A DNA stretch of 64,000 nt from Paenibacillus sp. W2I17 (GCF_030815985.1 NZ_JAUSXM010000001.1:1488001-1552000), one strand, 5' to 3'. Shown: positions 27,080-36,788, counted from the stretch's first letter. Program-made: numbers and translations. Notes: generated by a model from the letters alone, not told the origin.

Positions 27080-27442
27080 TTAAATCTTGGCAGCAGGTTG
27101 GTTGAATGATAATCCCTCAACGATCACATTCACCGTATCAATGGTTAATCCGGTCAGCTGTTCCACATGCAATCTCACATTGTTTTGCAATTCCCTGCAG
27201 ACTTCATGCACTTTCGTTCCATAACAAACGACAACCTTTAAGTTTATCTCCAGTCTTGATTCTACCTTGCGAATATCTATGCCATTTTGCAGACTTTTCC
27301 CGCTCCACTTTTTGGTGACCCCTTCTATAAGTCCTGTCGACATGGAGGAAATCTCACTGGTAGTATTCGCGATCTTGCCGACAATTTTGGAGATCACATC
27401 ATCCGATATTTGAATTTTTCCCAAAACATTTTGAATGGACAT
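27080..27442 (-). CDS. Asp23/Gls24-family envelope stress protein
   Basis: A 120-residue soluble protein with the Asp23/Gls24 pattern: IQISDDVISKIVGKIANTT at the start and VVVCYGTKVHEVCRELQNNV followed by VNVIVEG at the end. Members include YloU and YqhY; Staphylococcus Asp23 is a cell-envelope associated protein induced by alkaline and cell-wall stress. AGGGGGA lies eight bases before the ATG. It lies 32 bp above the GNAT gene on the same strand and may be cotranscribed with it. Confidence 0.85.
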   Translation of the reverse strand: MSIQNVLGKIQISDDVISKIVGKIANTTSEISSMSTGLIEGVTKKWSGKSLQNGIDIRKVESRLEINLKVVVCYGTKVHEVCRELQNNVRLHVEQLTGLTIDTVNVIVEGLSFNQPAAKI

Positions 27443-27570
27443 CCTAGGTCCCCCTCTTTATACCTGCATTTTTTGATAGATTAAAATATCATTTAATATA
27501 AATATAAATCATGCAGAGTCCGATTTCAATTTTTGAATTTAGTCATCCTCATTTCTACCTGTACATAGAA

Positions 27571-27592
27571 AAAAACCGCGATCATCGCGGCT
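27571..27592 (-). terminator. Terminator of the peptide-scavenging operon
   Basis: CCGCGA (27576-27581) pairs with TCGCGG (27585-27590), followed by a T7 run on the minus strand, 15 bp below the last gene. Confidence 0.8.
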
Positions 27593-27605
27593 TCTTCTAG
27601 TCATA

Positions 27606-28082
27606 CTATGGGAATTTCAATTGAATACGGACAGGAATGTGAGAGGATGACTCGCTCTCTGTTCTGCCTTCTGCTGCCGCCTCTGTTTCTTCTGGTTGTA
27701 CGATCCACTGCCTGCCAATTAATGATTGTAGCAGTTCAATCTCTTCTGCGGTCAGTTGAATATGCTTCAGAGACAACTCATCTTGAACGTAATCCCGATC
27801 CACCTTACGGTCAAACCGGAAATCGAGCAATCGTTTCAACCCGTTAATATGCAAAAACTTGAACTCATAACCTTGACGTATCGCCTTTTCCCAATCGTCT
27901 CCGTTATCAGCTGCTGTCTGTAGTCTTTCATCAAAATCCATCGCGGATTCCTTAACCAGAGGCAACAAACGGGAATAGTCTCGACGTTGTAAACATTCAA
28001 TAATCACTTCTTTTGATTCTCCACTTGTCAGTACATTTTCTACAAGAAGCCCTACAGGAATGGACAGCTGAGTTCGACTCAT
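27606..28082 (-). CDS. Small acidic protein at the end of the peptide operon, unknown function
   Basis: The 158-residue soluble protein has no signal peptide and no recognised motif; Glu and Asp are abundant. Its helices (EVIIECLQRRDYSRLLPLV and ITAEEIELLQ-like LTAEEIELLQSL) suggest an all-alpha fold, and the Glu/Ala-rich C-terminal tail is probably disordered. Its ATG overlaps the S9 peptidase stop (ATGA), with GAGGAGG upstream, so it is translated with that peptidase. The last gene of the operon. A partner or regulatory role in peptide breakdown is only context-based. Confidence 0.7.
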   Translation of the reverse strand: MSRTQLSIPVGLLVENVLTSGESKEVIIECLQRRDYSRLLPLVKESAMDFDERLQTAADNGDDWEKAIRQGYEFKFLHINGLKRLLDFRFDRKVDRDYVQDELSLKHIQLTAEEIELLQSLIGRQWIVQPEETEAAAEGRTESESSSHIPVRIQLKFP

Positions 28083-30088
28083 TGCTCGCCCTCCTCATTC
28101 CCGAGGTACTGATTGAACCAGGCATTCACCTGTTCGAAGCTATCGATACGTAATGAAGGTTTACCGCTTTTCAGCAAACTGTGGTTGGAACCCGGGTAAC
28201 GAATCAGTTTGGTCTTTTTGCCGTATCGTTTTAGCGTAGTATATAATTCCTCCGCTTGCGCAATCGGTGTCCGATAGTCCTGCTCTCCGTGCATGATCAG
28301 AAGTGGCGTCTCAATGTGGTGTGCATGAGCAAGAGGTGAGCGGGACCACAGGAATTCAGCGTTTTCCGCCGGATTACCACCAATGACTCCTTCGACATAG
28401 GAAATTCCAATATCGCTCGTTCCATACATGGACAACCAGTTGGAGATGCATCGCTGGGTTACAGCCGCCTTGAAACGGTGGGTATGCCCTACGATCCAAT
28501 TCGTCATCACTCCACCATAACTGCCACCGGCTACACCCAGACGTGATTCATCAAGAAAATCATAGGTAGCCAGGGCATAATCAACAGCTTCCATCAGATC
28601 CCGATAATCACCTCCGGCAAAGTCACCACGGCATGCTCTGGCAAACTCCTGACCGTATCCCATACTTCCACGAGGATTGACCCATAACACAGCGTACCCT
28701 TGTGCAACGAGTGTCTGCATTTCATGACTGAATGTTCCCGTATACATCGCATGAGGTCCGCCATGAATCTGCAAAATCAGTGGGAGCTTCCCATTGGATG
28801 AACGTACTGCCGGTGTGGCTAACCAACCTTGAATCGGCCATCCATCTGAAGATGTAAACTCAACACGAACAGGCACATTTATGGCTAATTCGGTCATGAA
28901 TTCGTCATTTCGGCGGGTGAGTCTGAACATTTCACCACTGTTGATATCCACGCGGTATAACTCTCCAGGATGTTCAGCGGTCAAGGCAGCGATAACAAGC
29001 GACGTACCATCTGATGTTAAGGTATACTGATACACATCCTTCTCACCATCGCCCGTAACGGATTTACACTCTCCATTATCTTGAATATGATACACATCCA
29101 CATTCCCGTTCTGTGTCCCAAGTACATATACACCAAGTTCCGAATGCTTATTATCCGTGAGTGGAGAAGGAGAAGCAGCTGCTGACTTCATATCACCAAG
29201 CGCCGCGTTACCAAGCTGCATATCTACTTGAGGTGCGATTGGCCTGGGTATACCTCGATGAACGGGGACTGCATATAATCTGTTGTGACTCCCACTTCCG
29301 TATTTGCGATCACTCGCGATCAGAATCAACTGTTGTCCATCGGGTGAATAGGAGAACTGGCTTACCACCAGGCTGGAATCCGTCACTTTGAAGAGATCAC
29401 TTTCTCCCAATCGAATGCTGTATACATCGGTAAAGTGCAGCAGATCCGCATCGAGTTCCTCATCCTCCACTTGCTTGGATATGAAGGAAAGGCTCTGGCT
29501 ATCTGGCGACCACGCCGGAGCACTGATATTCCATAGCCCGGAAGTCACCTGCGTGATCTTCCCGCTTTCGATCTCATATACAAACAAATGGCTGTATTGA
29601 CCATCCCACCATCCGGAACCTTCCGCCTTCGGCGTTGTTCGTTCGAAGACCTTACCTCGCACTTGATGCACTTCAGCCTTATTCTGTTGCTCCTCGGGTT
29701 GAACTTTACTGGTGAAAGCAATGTAATTCCCATTCGGAGACCAGATATAACTCAATATTTTACGTGCAAAAGGTATCAGCATGACAGGCTCTTTTTTATC
29801 TGAATCGAGCGTCCATAGTCCTTTACCCCCATCCTCTGAGCGAATGAATGTGAGCTGTGTCCCATCCGGCGACCACGCAGGCGAGGAATCTTTCGTGCCA
29901 TCTGAAAGTGCAATATCTTCATCACCATCGAGGGAGATTCCCCGAATCTGTGTGTTATATTCGTTTTTATCCTGATCTATGGTCTGTTCCACATAAGCCA
30001 CTCGTCCGTTCGGACTGATCACTGGCTGACTGATCCAACGATAGTGACGCAGATCCTCCGGCATAATTGGTCTTTGGTTCATGTTCAT
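28079..30088 (-). CDS. S9-family serine peptidase (acylaminoacyl-peptidase / DPP-like)
   Basis: A 669-residue cytosolic enzyme. Residues 1-400 form a beta-propeller with repeated WSPDG-type blades (PAWSPDG, YIWSPNG, PAWSPDS, FSYSPDG). Residues 410-669 are the alpha/beta hydrolase: GGSYGG with Ser523, Asp604 in GEQDYRTP and His636 in GSNHS. Such oligopeptidases cut short peptides, often releasing dipeptides or acylated residues from the N-terminus. The first start has AAGGGAG upstream. It follows the peptide permeases by 15 bp and probably digests imported peptides. Confidence 0.92.
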   Translation of the reverse strand: MNMNQRPIMPEDLRHYRWISQPVISPNGRVAYVEQTIDQDKNEYNTQIRGISLDGDEDIALSDGTKDSSPAWSPDGTQLTFIRSEDGGKGLWTLDSDKKEPVMLIPFARKILSYIWSPNGNYIAFTSKVQPEEQQNKAEVHQVRGKVFERTTPKAEGSGWWDGQYSHLFVYEIESGKITQVTSGLWNISAPAWSPDSQSLSFISKQVEDEELDADLLHFTDVYSIRLGESDLFKVTDSSLVVSQFSYSPDGQQLILIASDRKYGSGSHNRLYAVPVHRGIPRPIAPQVDMQLGNAALGDMKSAAASPSPLTDNKHSELGVYVLGTQNGNVDVYHIQDNGECKSVTGDGEKDVYQYTLTSDGTSLVIAALTAEHPGELYRVDINSGEMFRLTRRNDEFMTELAINVPVRVEFTSSDGWPIQGWLATPAVRSSNGKLPLILQIHGGPHAMYTGTFSHEMQTLVAQGYAVLWVNPRGSMGYGQEFARACRGDFAGGDYRDLMEAVDYALATYDFLDESRLGVAGGSYGGVMTNWIVGHTHRFKAAVTQRCISNWLSMYGTSDIGISYVEGVIGGNPAENAEFLWSRSPLAHAHHIETPLLIMHGEQDYRTPIAQAEELYTTLKRYGKKTKLIRYPGSNHSLLKSGKPSLRIDSFEQVNAWFNQYLGNEEGEQ

Positions 30089-30103
30089 GGCTCCCTTCTC
30101 CGT

Positions 30104-31033
30104 TTATTTATGAGTTGTCTCCGTACGTGGATCAAGCACATCACGTAACCAATCTCCAAGGAAAATAACACCGAGTACGGTAAATGTAATGGCTAGTCCC
30201 GGGAATGTAGCGACCCACCAGCTTGTTGCAACGTATTGTCTGCCATCACTGAGCATGCCTCCCCAGGACACATCGGGTGGTTTGATACCCAGACCCAGGA
30301 AACTGAGTGAAGCTTCCATTATTATCGTCGTGCCGACATTCATACCGCAGATTACGATAAAGGATGAAAGGATATTCGGGAGAATGTGTTTCAGAATCAG
30401 TCTTCCGTTCTTGGCTCCAATCGATCTGGCCGCATGAACAAAATCACGCTCTTTGATACTTAGAACCTCACTTCTCACCACACGGGTGAATGGAACCCAG
30501 TTCGTCACACCGATCACAAAGATCAGCGTCGTAATACCTGGGCCAACAATCGCCATTACCACAAGCATGAACAGAATGGTTGGAATTGCCATGAATGCGT
30601 CTCCTACACGCATGATGACGGCATCCAGCCATTTCCCATAGAATCCGGATACCAGCCCCAGAATTGCGCCAATTATTCCTGACACAATCACCGCACCCAT
30701 ACCCACAATTAAGGAAACCCGGGCACCATATACAATTCGGCTCCACATGTCTCTGCCCAGATTATCTGTTCCCAGCCAGTATTCAGCCGTTCCGCCCTCA
30801 AGCCATGCAGGCGGTTTAAGACGGTTGAGCGGATTAACTGCTGCCGGATCATGACTCGTCAGTAGAGGTGCACCTATGGCAATTAACACAACCAACAATA
30901 CAAGCACAGCACCAAACATTCCGGTCTTGCTGATGATCAGTTGTTGCCAGATATAACGAAATCCCGTTGGTGCACGCCCATTGTCTTGTTCCTGTTCTGT
31001 ACCCGGAATTGGCATTTCATTGCTGCCTGTCAT
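30104..31033 (-). CDS. Peptide ABC transporter permease, DppC/OppC type
   Basis: A cytoplasmic N-terminus leads to a first membrane segment, then five further segments. The EAA loop (EVLSIKERDFVHAARSIGAKNGRLILKH is its region) has the conserved Gly that contacts the ATPase. The typical C-type N-terminal extension matches DppC/OppC. The start is the Met at 31033 with AGGAGGTG nine bases upstream, giving 309 residues; the longer frame to 31075 lies over the DppB stop. No ATPase genes are in this operon, so the importer must use ATPases encoded elsewhere. Confidence 0.9.
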   Translation of the reverse strand: MTGSNEMPIPGTEQEQDNGRAPTGFRYIWQQLIISKTGMFGAVLVLLVVLIAIGAPLLTSHDPAAVNPLNRLKPPAWLEGGTAEYWLGTDNLGRDMWSRIVYGARVSLIVGMGAVIVSGIIGAILGLVSGFYGKWLDAVIMRVGDAFMAIPTILFMLVVMAIVGPGITTLIFVIGVTNWVPFTRVVRSEVLSIKERDFVHAARSIGAKNGRLILKHILPNILSSFIVICGMNVGTTIIMEASLSFLGLGIKPPDVSWGGMLSDGRQYVATSWWVATFPGLAITFTVLGVIFLGDWLRDVLDPRTETTHK

Positions 31034-31049
31034 ATGATTGCACCTCCTT

Positions 31050-31967
31050 CTAGTCGTATTTGATGCGCGGATCAAGTAGCCTGTAGGCTACATCCGTCAA
31101 GATGTTGGTTACTACAACGATAACCGCAATGACAAACACTGCTGCTTGTACAATCGCCATATCATGTGTGTTGACTGCAACGACCAGCAATTGACCCAGT
31201 CCAGGCCAGGAGAATACCGTTTCCGTAATCAAGGTTCCCCCGATCAGACTTGTAAACTGCAAACTCATAATTGTCACGACCGGAATCAATCCATTGCGAA
31301 ACGCATGTTTTACAATGACAACCATCCGGCCAAGCCCCTTGCTGCGGGCTGTTCGAATATAGTCCTGGTTCAGAATCTCCAGCATGCTGGAGCGAATCAG
31401 CCGGGTCATCTGCGCAGCCAGCCCGACGCCAAGCGTGAATGCCGGCAAGATCAGATGTGACAATCCTCCACGACCTGAGACTGGCAATACACCCAACATG
31501 ACGGAGAACAAGAGGATAAGCATAATCCCCATCCAGAAGTTCGGCATCGCCTTACCAATAACGGATATTCCTGAAATAATGAGATCGGTAAATGTATTGC
31601 GTTTGACAGCTGAAATGACACCAAGTGGAACAGCCATTAGCACGGCAAAAAACATAGCCGCTACCGCCAGTTCAAAGCTGGCAGGCAACCTCTCCAGCAC
31701 AAGCTCTAATGCAGGCTGATTGTAGCGAAAAGATTGACCAAAGTCTCCCTGTATTGCACTGCCCAGAAACTTCACGTATTGCGTATATAAAGGCTGGTCC
31801 AAACCAAGTGCCTGTGTCAAAACAGCACGATCTTCAGCGGTAGCCGTTTCAGGCAACATTAGCGCAACCGGATCACCGGTAACTCGAACCAATATGAACA
31901 CAATTAATGAAACAATGAACAGTACCGGAATGATCTGCAGTAATGACTTAAGTACGTATTTGCCCAT
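31050..31967 (-). CDS. Peptide ABC transporter permease, DppB/OppB type
   Basis: The 305-residue protein has an N-terminal hydrophobic segment followed by a periplasm-side loop and five more segments. The EAA loop near ILNQDYIRTARSKGLGR is diagnostic. DppB-type features include the N-terminal LLQIIPVLFIVSLIVFIL segment and the ending RLLDPRIKYD. GGGAGGTGAACAAGGA precedes the ATG. It pairs with the DppC-type permease 16 bp downstream and with the binding protein upstream; an internal terminator at 31989-32030 lies between the binding protein and this gene. Confidence 0.9.
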   Translation of the reverse strand: MGKYVLKSLLQIIPVLFIVSLIVFILVRVTGDPVALMLPETATAEDRAVLTQALGLDQPLYTQYVKFLGSAIQGDFGQSFRYNQPALELVLERLPASFELAVAAMFFAVLMAVPLGVISAVKRNTFTDLIISGISVIGKAMPNFWMGIMLILLFSVMLGVLPVSGRGGLSHLILPAFTLGVGLAAQMTRLIRSSMLEILNQDYIRTARSKGLGRMVVIVKHAFRNGLIPVVTIMSLQFTSLIGGTLITETVFSWPGLGQLLVVAVNTHDMAIVQAAVFVIAVIVVVTNILTDVAYRLLDPRIKYD

Positions 31968-31988
31968 TCCTTGTTCACCTCCCTTATT

Positions 31989-32030
31989 AAAAAGAACGGC
32001 AGGAACATGGTTATCCAGTCCCTGCCGTTC
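31989..32030 (-). terminator. Intercistronic terminator after the peptide-binding protein
   Basis: GAACGGCAGGAAC (31994-32006) pairs with GTCCCTGCCGTTC (32018-32030) with one mismatch, and is followed by T5 on the minus strand. Partial read-through would give more binding protein than permease, a common arrangement. Confidence 0.8.
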
Positions 32031-32068
32031 ACGGCCTATCTTTTCAATGACCGGTGTTATACCCGATG

Positions 32069-33634
32069 TTACTGTGCAACAGGTGTAATCTCGTCAGCAT
32101 AGAACATCTCGTCACTGCGCGGCGCGAAGTTCACTTTAGCATTTGTTCCATATACACCTTCCATTTGGTACAGATAAACGGCTGGACGCTCTTCAGAGAA
32201 AATCTGCTGTACATGCTGATACTCTTTCTCACGAGACGCAGGGTCCATGTTTACCAATGCAGATTGAAGCAGTTTCTCTACTTCAGGATTGTTGTAATCC
32301 GACTCGCCTTTTGCTTCTTCCAACATATAACGATTGTAGTTATTCGAAGCATCGAACAAGGAGTTGCCGATACCGATCATGAAGATTTCTTTGAATGATT
32401 TGGAGCTGTAACGTTCACTGAATGCACTTGCTTCCAGGACATCCAGATTGATTTTGAATCCGGCTTGTTCCAGCATGGCTGCAACAACTTCAGCTTGTTC
32501 TTTGTACTGTGCAGAAACGGAGATGGTCATCTCTGCTTCACCTTCTGCATAGCCAGCTTCTTGCAGGAGCTGTTTGGCTTTTTCCTGGTCATAGAGTGAC
32601 GTTTTGTACAATGAAGGATCAGCACCGAAGTTGCCCGGAGTTACAGACGTGCGGGTTACGATACCTGCTCCGCCGGCAATGCTGTCCACAATGCCTTGTT
32701 TGTCGATAGCCAGGTCAATTGCTTCACGAACTTTTGGATCAGCCGTGATGCTGCCTTCTGTCTGGCGGAAGATCAACTGAAGCACACGCTGGATTGGCGC
32801 TTTGACAATCTTCTTGTCTGCTTCGCCTTCGATCCGTGCAATGTCAGTGGATGGAATGGAAGACGCAACATCTACACCACCAGCAAGCAATTCGGATACA
32901 CGAGTGGAGGCTTCAGGAATAACGCGGAATACCACTTCATTCCATTTTGGTTCACCGTCAAAGTAGTTCTCGTTTTTCACCAGTTCCACACGATCATCTT
33001 TGGTCCATTTACTGAACTTGTAAGGGCCTGTGCCTACCGGTTGTTTCAGGAAAGCATCAAACCCGTTGTCTGCAATATATTTTGCTGGCAGAATGCCAGC
33101 TCCCATTTTGGACAAACGATTCAGGAGCAACGGATCTGGACCATCCGTGATAATATCTACGGTATAGTCATCCACCGCTTTAACTTCTACGATATTTTTG
33201 AAATAACTATTTTGTTTCAGTGTCTCGTCCTTGGCTACGCGCTCCAGCGTGTATTTTACATCTGCTGAAGTGAATGGATCGCCATTGTGGAAGGTAACAC
33301 CTTCACGCAACTTAAATCTCCATGTTGTATCATCGACCTGATCCCATGATGTCGCAAGTCCCGCAACTTTCTTCTGTTCACTGTCATTTTTGATTAGATA
33401 ATCAAAAACGTTGACCAGAACCGCCTCACTGGAGGTGTTGTTGTTGTTGTGCGGATCGAAACTCTCAATATCTGTTGCTGCAGCAATGGTCAGTGTTGTA
33501 CTTGCGCTTCCACTGCCCGTTCCTTCTGTTGCGGAACTATCATTTGTGCTTGTCGATTTTCCTCCGCAAGCGCTGAGTACCATTACAACTGCCAGTAACG
33601 TGATCCACAAGCCTGTCCATTGTCTTTTTTTCAT
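32069..33634 (-). CDS. Peptide ABC transporter substrate-binding lipoprotein (family 5)
   Basis: A 521-residue lipoprotein: basic MKKRQW, a hydrophobic segment, then lipobox LSAC with the lipidated Cys23. The family 5 solute-binding pattern is clear (DIESFDPHNNNN, then TWRFKLREGVTFHNGDPFTSADVKYT). Family members bind di- or oligopeptides, nickel or glutathione. It overlaps the M20 amidohydrolase by 4 bp and precedes the permeases, so peptides or acylated amino acids are likely ligands. GAGGGGGAG is upstream of the ATG. Confidence 0.92.
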   Translation of the reverse strand: MKKRQWTGLWITLLAVVMVLSACGGKSTSTNDSSATEGTGSGSASTTLTIAAATDIESFDPHNNNNTSSEAVLVNVFDYLIKNDSEQKKVAGLATSWDQVDDTTWRFKLREGVTFHNGDPFTSADVKYTLERVAKDETLKQNSYFKNIVEVKAVDDYTVDIITDGPDPLLLNRLSKMGAGILPAKYIADNGFDAFLKQPVGTGPYKFSKWTKDDRVELVKNENYFDGEPKWNEVVFRVIPEASTRVSELLAGGVDVASSIPSTDIARIEGEADKKIVKAPIQRVLQLIFRQTEGSITADPKVREAIDLAIDKQGIVDSIAGGAGIVTRTSVTPGNFGADPSLYKTSLYDQEKAKQLLQEAGYAEGEAEMTISVSAQYKEQAEVVAAMLEQAGFKINLDVLEASAFSERYSSKSFKEIFMIGIGNSLFDASNNYNRYMLEEAKGESDYNNPEVEKLLQSALVNMDPASREKEYQHVQQIFSEERPAVYLYQMEGVYGTNAKVNFAPRSDEMFYADEITPVAQ

Positions 33635-34842
33635 TGTGATTGCTCCCCCTCAGAAGTTGTATTCCTTGCCAAAAATTCAAGTGCTACTGCAGACAACATG
33701 CCCACACCATAAGGCATCGCTGTCTCATCAAGATCAAACATGGGATGGTGGAGTGGATAGCGAGTACGTTCCTCATCATTCCCAGATCCTAGTCTGAAGA
33801 ACACACCCGGAATCTGTTCACAATAAAACGCAAAGTCCTCGCCCCCTGTGGAGGGTTTGATATAGCTCCATCCCTTCTCCGCATTAACCTGATCACAAGT
33901 CTCTGTTAGCAGGTCAACCATACCGAGATCATTCACGACAACAGGGTATCCATCGCCGTAGATGACTTCGCATCCTGCTCCAAAAGAATCGCAGACCCCT
34001 TTAACAACCTGCTGGATCAAAGCTGGCATCCGCTCACGAATGGCAGGTGAGAGTGTACGAACCGTGCCGATCATCTCCACTTCCGGGGCGATGGCTGTTC
34101 CCATATAACCTCCCGTGATTTTGCCAATGGTGACCACAGCCGGTTCAAGCGGATCGACCATGCGACTGACGATATTTTGCAATGCGGTGATGACCTGAGC
34201 GGATACCGCAATCGCGTCAATGCCCTCATGCGGACGAGCTGCGTGGCCACCCTTGCCAAACACCTTGATAATCAAGGGATCAGCTGAAGCGAACGCAACG
34301 CCTTGACTTACACCCAAGGTTCCCGTGTTCTGTCCAGGTGTCATGTGTAATCCTGCGATGGCATCAACCTTCGGATTCTCCAGAACACCGTCCTTGATCA
34401 TGGCTCTTGCTCCTGCAAGTCCCTCTTCTGCTGGCTGGAAAATAAATTTGATATTGCCCGATTTCGGTCTTCCAAGACCAGTAAGCAGTTGGGCGGCTCC
34501 CATTAGGATGGAGGTGTGAGCGTCATGTCCACACAGATGCGCTTTGCCTTCCACTTGCGAGCGGTATTCCACCGCTTTCTGATCTTGGATTGGCAGAGCA
34601 TCCATATCTGCGCGCAAGGCAAAGGTTGGTCCATCAGTCTCTCCGCGAAGCAGGCCTGTAACCCCGGTCTGTCCGACATTGCGTGTAACTTCCAACCCCA
34701 GGCTTTCCAGATGCTCAGCTACGATAGCGGATGTGCGATGCTCCTCATAGCCGATTTCCGGATGCTGATGTAAATCTCTGCGCCAAGCACTTAACTGGGC
34801 TTGTAGTGGCTGAGCCAGCTGTATTAGTTCTGAACGATTCAT
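33631..34842 (-). CDS. M20-family amidohydrolase (IAA-amino acid hydrolase/hippurate hydrolase-like)
   Basis: The 403-residue soluble metalloenzyme has the metal motif [11 protein letters not shown] at about 105, EEGLAGA with the catalytic Glu, and GGEDFAFY near the C-terminus, matching the M20D subgroup. Two metal ions hydrolyse N-acyl amino acids or aminoacyl conjugates. Its ATG overlaps the GntR stop (ATGA) and its stop overlaps the binding protein start in the same way, so three genes are coupled. It probably releases amino acids from the imported compound. Confidence 0.92.
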   Translation of the reverse strand: MNRSELIQLAQPLQAQLSAWRRDLHQHPEIGYEEHRTSAIVAEHLESLGLEVTRNVGQTGVTGLLRGETDGPTFALRADMDALPIQDQKAVEYRSQVEGKAHLCGHDAHTSILMGAAQLLTGLGRPKSGNIKFIFQPAEEGLAGARAMIKDGVLENPKVDAIAGLHMTPGQNTGTLGVSQGVAFASADPLIIKVFGKGGHAARPHEGIDAIAVSAQVITALQNIVSRMVDPLEPAVVTIGKITGGYMGTAIAPEVEMIGTVRTLSPAIRERMPALIQQVVKGVCDSFGAGCEVIYGDGYPVVVNDLGMVDLLTETCDQVNAEKGWSYIKPSTGGEDFAFYCEQIPGVFFRLGSGNDEERTRYPLHHPMFDLDETAMPYGVGMLSAVALEFLARNTTSEGEQSQ

Positions 34843-35591
34843 TCGCTGTCATTCCCTTCATTTTTGTCCGATTCAGAAACCAAACGGGCATAGATTGCAT
34901 CCGCCGAGAATTCGATATGCCTTTTCATCGTCTCCTTAGACTTGATGCTATCATGGGCTTTCAATGCTTCAAGAATCTCCATATGTACACCGTGGTTGAC
35001 GGTACGAATCCGGTCATCATAAGGCATCAAGTCGAGCGCCGGATTAATTTTCGTCCGGATCTGTCTGACGGCTCTCTCGCAGTATGGATTCCCCGACGCT
35101 TTGGCGATGGCCAGATGAAATTTCACATCCAGCGCCCTGAACCATTCCCTTGTGCAGTCTGGCTCTATACTTTGTTCCATATAGCCCTCAAGCAGCTCCA
35201 GTTCGCCTGCGGTGATCCGCTCAGCAGCGAGAAAAGCTCCCTCCGGCTCGATAATGGTTCGATATTCAAACACCTTCAGCATCTGTGACCAATCCCGTTT
35301 AATTTCTTCTCTGGTCCGTTTATGCGAATTGGCTGTCAGAGGCAGTACAAATGTTCCACCTTTGGCACCCACCCTTTTCTCAATCAAGCCTTTCTCTTCC
35401 AGTGAAGAGAGTGCCTCACGAACGGTAATGCGGCTTACGTTAAAAATCTCTGCCAGATCTCGCTCGGCTGGAAGCTGTTCTTCACTCATCAATTCTTTCA
35501 AAATAATGGCTTCTTCCAGTTGTTCCCTAATGAATTCACTAACCTTTTTGGTGGATACTTTCTCAAAACGAAATGAAAACGTACTGGACAT
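34839..35591 (-). CDS. GntR-family regulator, FadR subfamily
   Basis: A 250-residue protein with a GntR winged helix ([34 protein letters not shown]) at about 40-75 and a helical FCD ligand domain ([17 protein letters not shown]). Members bind small acids or amino acids and usually repress their own operon. It is the first gene of the peptide operon, with overlapping coupling into the M20 enzyme. A palindrome at its promoter is the probable operator. The start codon has a weak site; the next in-frame starts are not better placed. Confidence 0.9.
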   Translation of the reverse strand: MSSTFSFRFEKVSTKKVSEFIREQLEEAIILKELMSEEQLPAERDLAEIFNVSRITVREALSSLEEKGLIEKRVGAKGGTFVLPLTANSHKRTREEIKRDWSQMLKVFEYRTIIEPEGAFLAAERITAGELELLEGYMEQSIEPDCTREWFRALDVKFHLAIAKASGNPYCERAVRQIRTKINPALDLMPYDDRIRTVNHGVHMEILEALKAHDSIKSKETMKRHIEFSADAIYARLVSESDKNEGNDSE

Positions 35592-35609
35592 CTAAACACT
35601 CCGATCTGT

Positions 35610-35632
35610 ATATGGTCTAGACCTTATACCAT
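35610..35632. promoter_or_regulatory. GntR operator and promoter region
   Basis: GGTCTAGACC (35614-35623) is a perfect palindrome within TATGGTCTAGACCTTATACC. It overlaps a minus-strand -10-like TATAAG and lies about 20-40 bp before the GntR start. FadR-type operators share a GGT...ACC core. Confidence 0.55.
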
Positions 35633-35723
35633 TAATATAATTCCGACTAAACTTATATGCAATACTTTTTTCAAGTAAATTCATATTTTTTTCTCACCAC
35701 CTCCAAATTGAAGCATTTTGGCA

Positions 35724-35758
35724 CAAAAAAGACGCATCTACACGCAGCAGATGCATCT
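35724..35758 (-). terminator. Terminator of the small glycosyltransferase gene
   Basis: AGACGCATCT (35730-35739) pairs with AGATGCATCT (35749-35758) and is followed by T6 on the minus strand. It lies between the glycosyltransferase and the GntR operon. The rest of 35592-35949 is the GntR promoter and a repeat copy. Confidence 0.75.
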
Positions 35759-35812
35759 TTGCTTTCGTTATTTGACGACACCCATGGGCACTACGATTAC
35801 AGAACAACCTTC

Positions 35813-35952
35813 CGATCACTGTTATCCCCGGATTTCTTTGAATCCCTTTTTGAAAGGGGAAAATTCGGGGATAGCGTATGCTTCCGATGTAGCTTTATTT
35901 TCAGGAAACGTTTAGGCGAATGCTCCGCTTCTCAGGTTAGCACTGTCCTCTA
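35813..35952. repeat. Intergenic repeat element, copy 1 (with 40-base extra segment)
   Basis: Shares CGATCACTGTTATCCCCG, then a T-rich stretch with GAATCC, GGAGAAAAT/GGGGAAAAT, CGGGGATA and GCGAA..CGCTTCT with the copy at 39972-40080. TTATCCCC and GGGGATA form a stem of about 50 bases. This copy has about 40 extra bases after GGGGATA. It ends at the glycosyltransferase stop. Confidence 0.75.
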
Positions 35953-36663
35953 CAACTTCTTATTGGCAAAGGGTCTGAAATCCTCCGTAACCGCGAGTTT
36001 TGTGCTTCCCTCCAAGTAAAAGCTGTCATCCGCTCTCCAGGTATGACTCTTTTTGTTTTGTCTGCGGTGATAGACATAATTATAAGGAGAGGTCGCGTAC
36101 GCTTTGAATCCTCTTTTCCTGCATTGTCTCAGGAAGGTCACATCTTCCCCTATTGAACGGTCCGTGAAGCGGACTTTTTTCAAGACCTCTCTTTTGAATA
36201 AAATAGTCCCCCCTTGTACAAATTCAACCGGTTTATTCTTTTCGGATGGAGATCTGACCAACAGTGTCTTGGACGCACCCAAGTAGACCAAGCACGAATG
36301 TTTACCCACAATATCACTTTTGGTCCGTCTCAGTTCTCTCACCTGTTCTGTTAAATAATACGGCGAGTAGTAGTCATCATCATCAAATTTGGCAATCAAC
36401 GAAAAACGAGCCCTGGTTATTCCGGCATTCAGGCTTTGTCCTAGCGAAATGCTCTCCGGAATTTTATATACATGAACATTCGCATATTTTCGAACCCGGT
36501 TTTGATATAATGCCAGATTCATACTGTCATGATTCAGGACAATGATCAGCTCTTTGCTTTGATAACGCTGGCGACTGTAATTTTGCAGGATGTTGTCAAA
36601 AAATTGCGGTCGATTGGTACACACAACAATGGAAACACCGTGACCCGTTTTTTGTTTAGTCAA
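35950..36663 (-). CDS. Family 2 glycosyltransferase, small
   Basis: A 237-residue GT-A protein: VSIVVCTNRP strand, then KFDDDDYYSP, with the metal-binding DxD, and GEDVTFLRQCRKRGF as the acceptor-side ED motif. It has no membrane segment. Proteins of this size occur in Bacillus and Paenibacillus spore-coat and exosporium loci. The start is TTG with GAGGG ten bases upstream. It stands alone with its own terminator, and its last codons touch the repeat at 35813-35952. Donor and acceptor are unknown. Confidence 0.82.
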   Translation of the reverse strand: MTKQKTGHGVSIVVCTNRPQFFDNILQNYSRQRYQSKELIIVLNHDSMNLALYQNRVRKYANVHVYKIPESISLGQSLNAGITRARFSLIAKFDDDDYYSPYYLTEQVRELRRTKSDIVGKHSCLVYLGASKTLLVRSPSEKNKPVEFVQGGTILFKREVLKKVRFTDRSIGEDVTFLRQCRKRGFKAYATSPYNYVYHRRQNKKSHTWRADDSFYLEGSTKLAVTEDFRPFANKKL

Positions 36664-36751
36664 GACATACCCTCTTTTCAGCTCATTTTTCTCTCATCAT
36701 ATGTGCCGAAATAGAGTATGGTATGGACCAATAGCTAGTATCCGCAACACC

Positions 36752-36788
36752 AAAAACCCTCTGTCCCCAATAACGGGACAAAGGGTTC
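36752..36788 (-). terminator. Terminator of the Gfo/Idh operon
   Basis: AACCCTCTGTCCC pairs with GGGACAAAGGGTT around a short loop, with a T5 run on the minus strand, 44 bp below the operon's last stop. Confidence 0.85.

Noticed and set aside
35813..35952. CRISPR repeat
   Set aside because: Only two copies 4 kb apart with no spacer array; it is a dispersed repeat.
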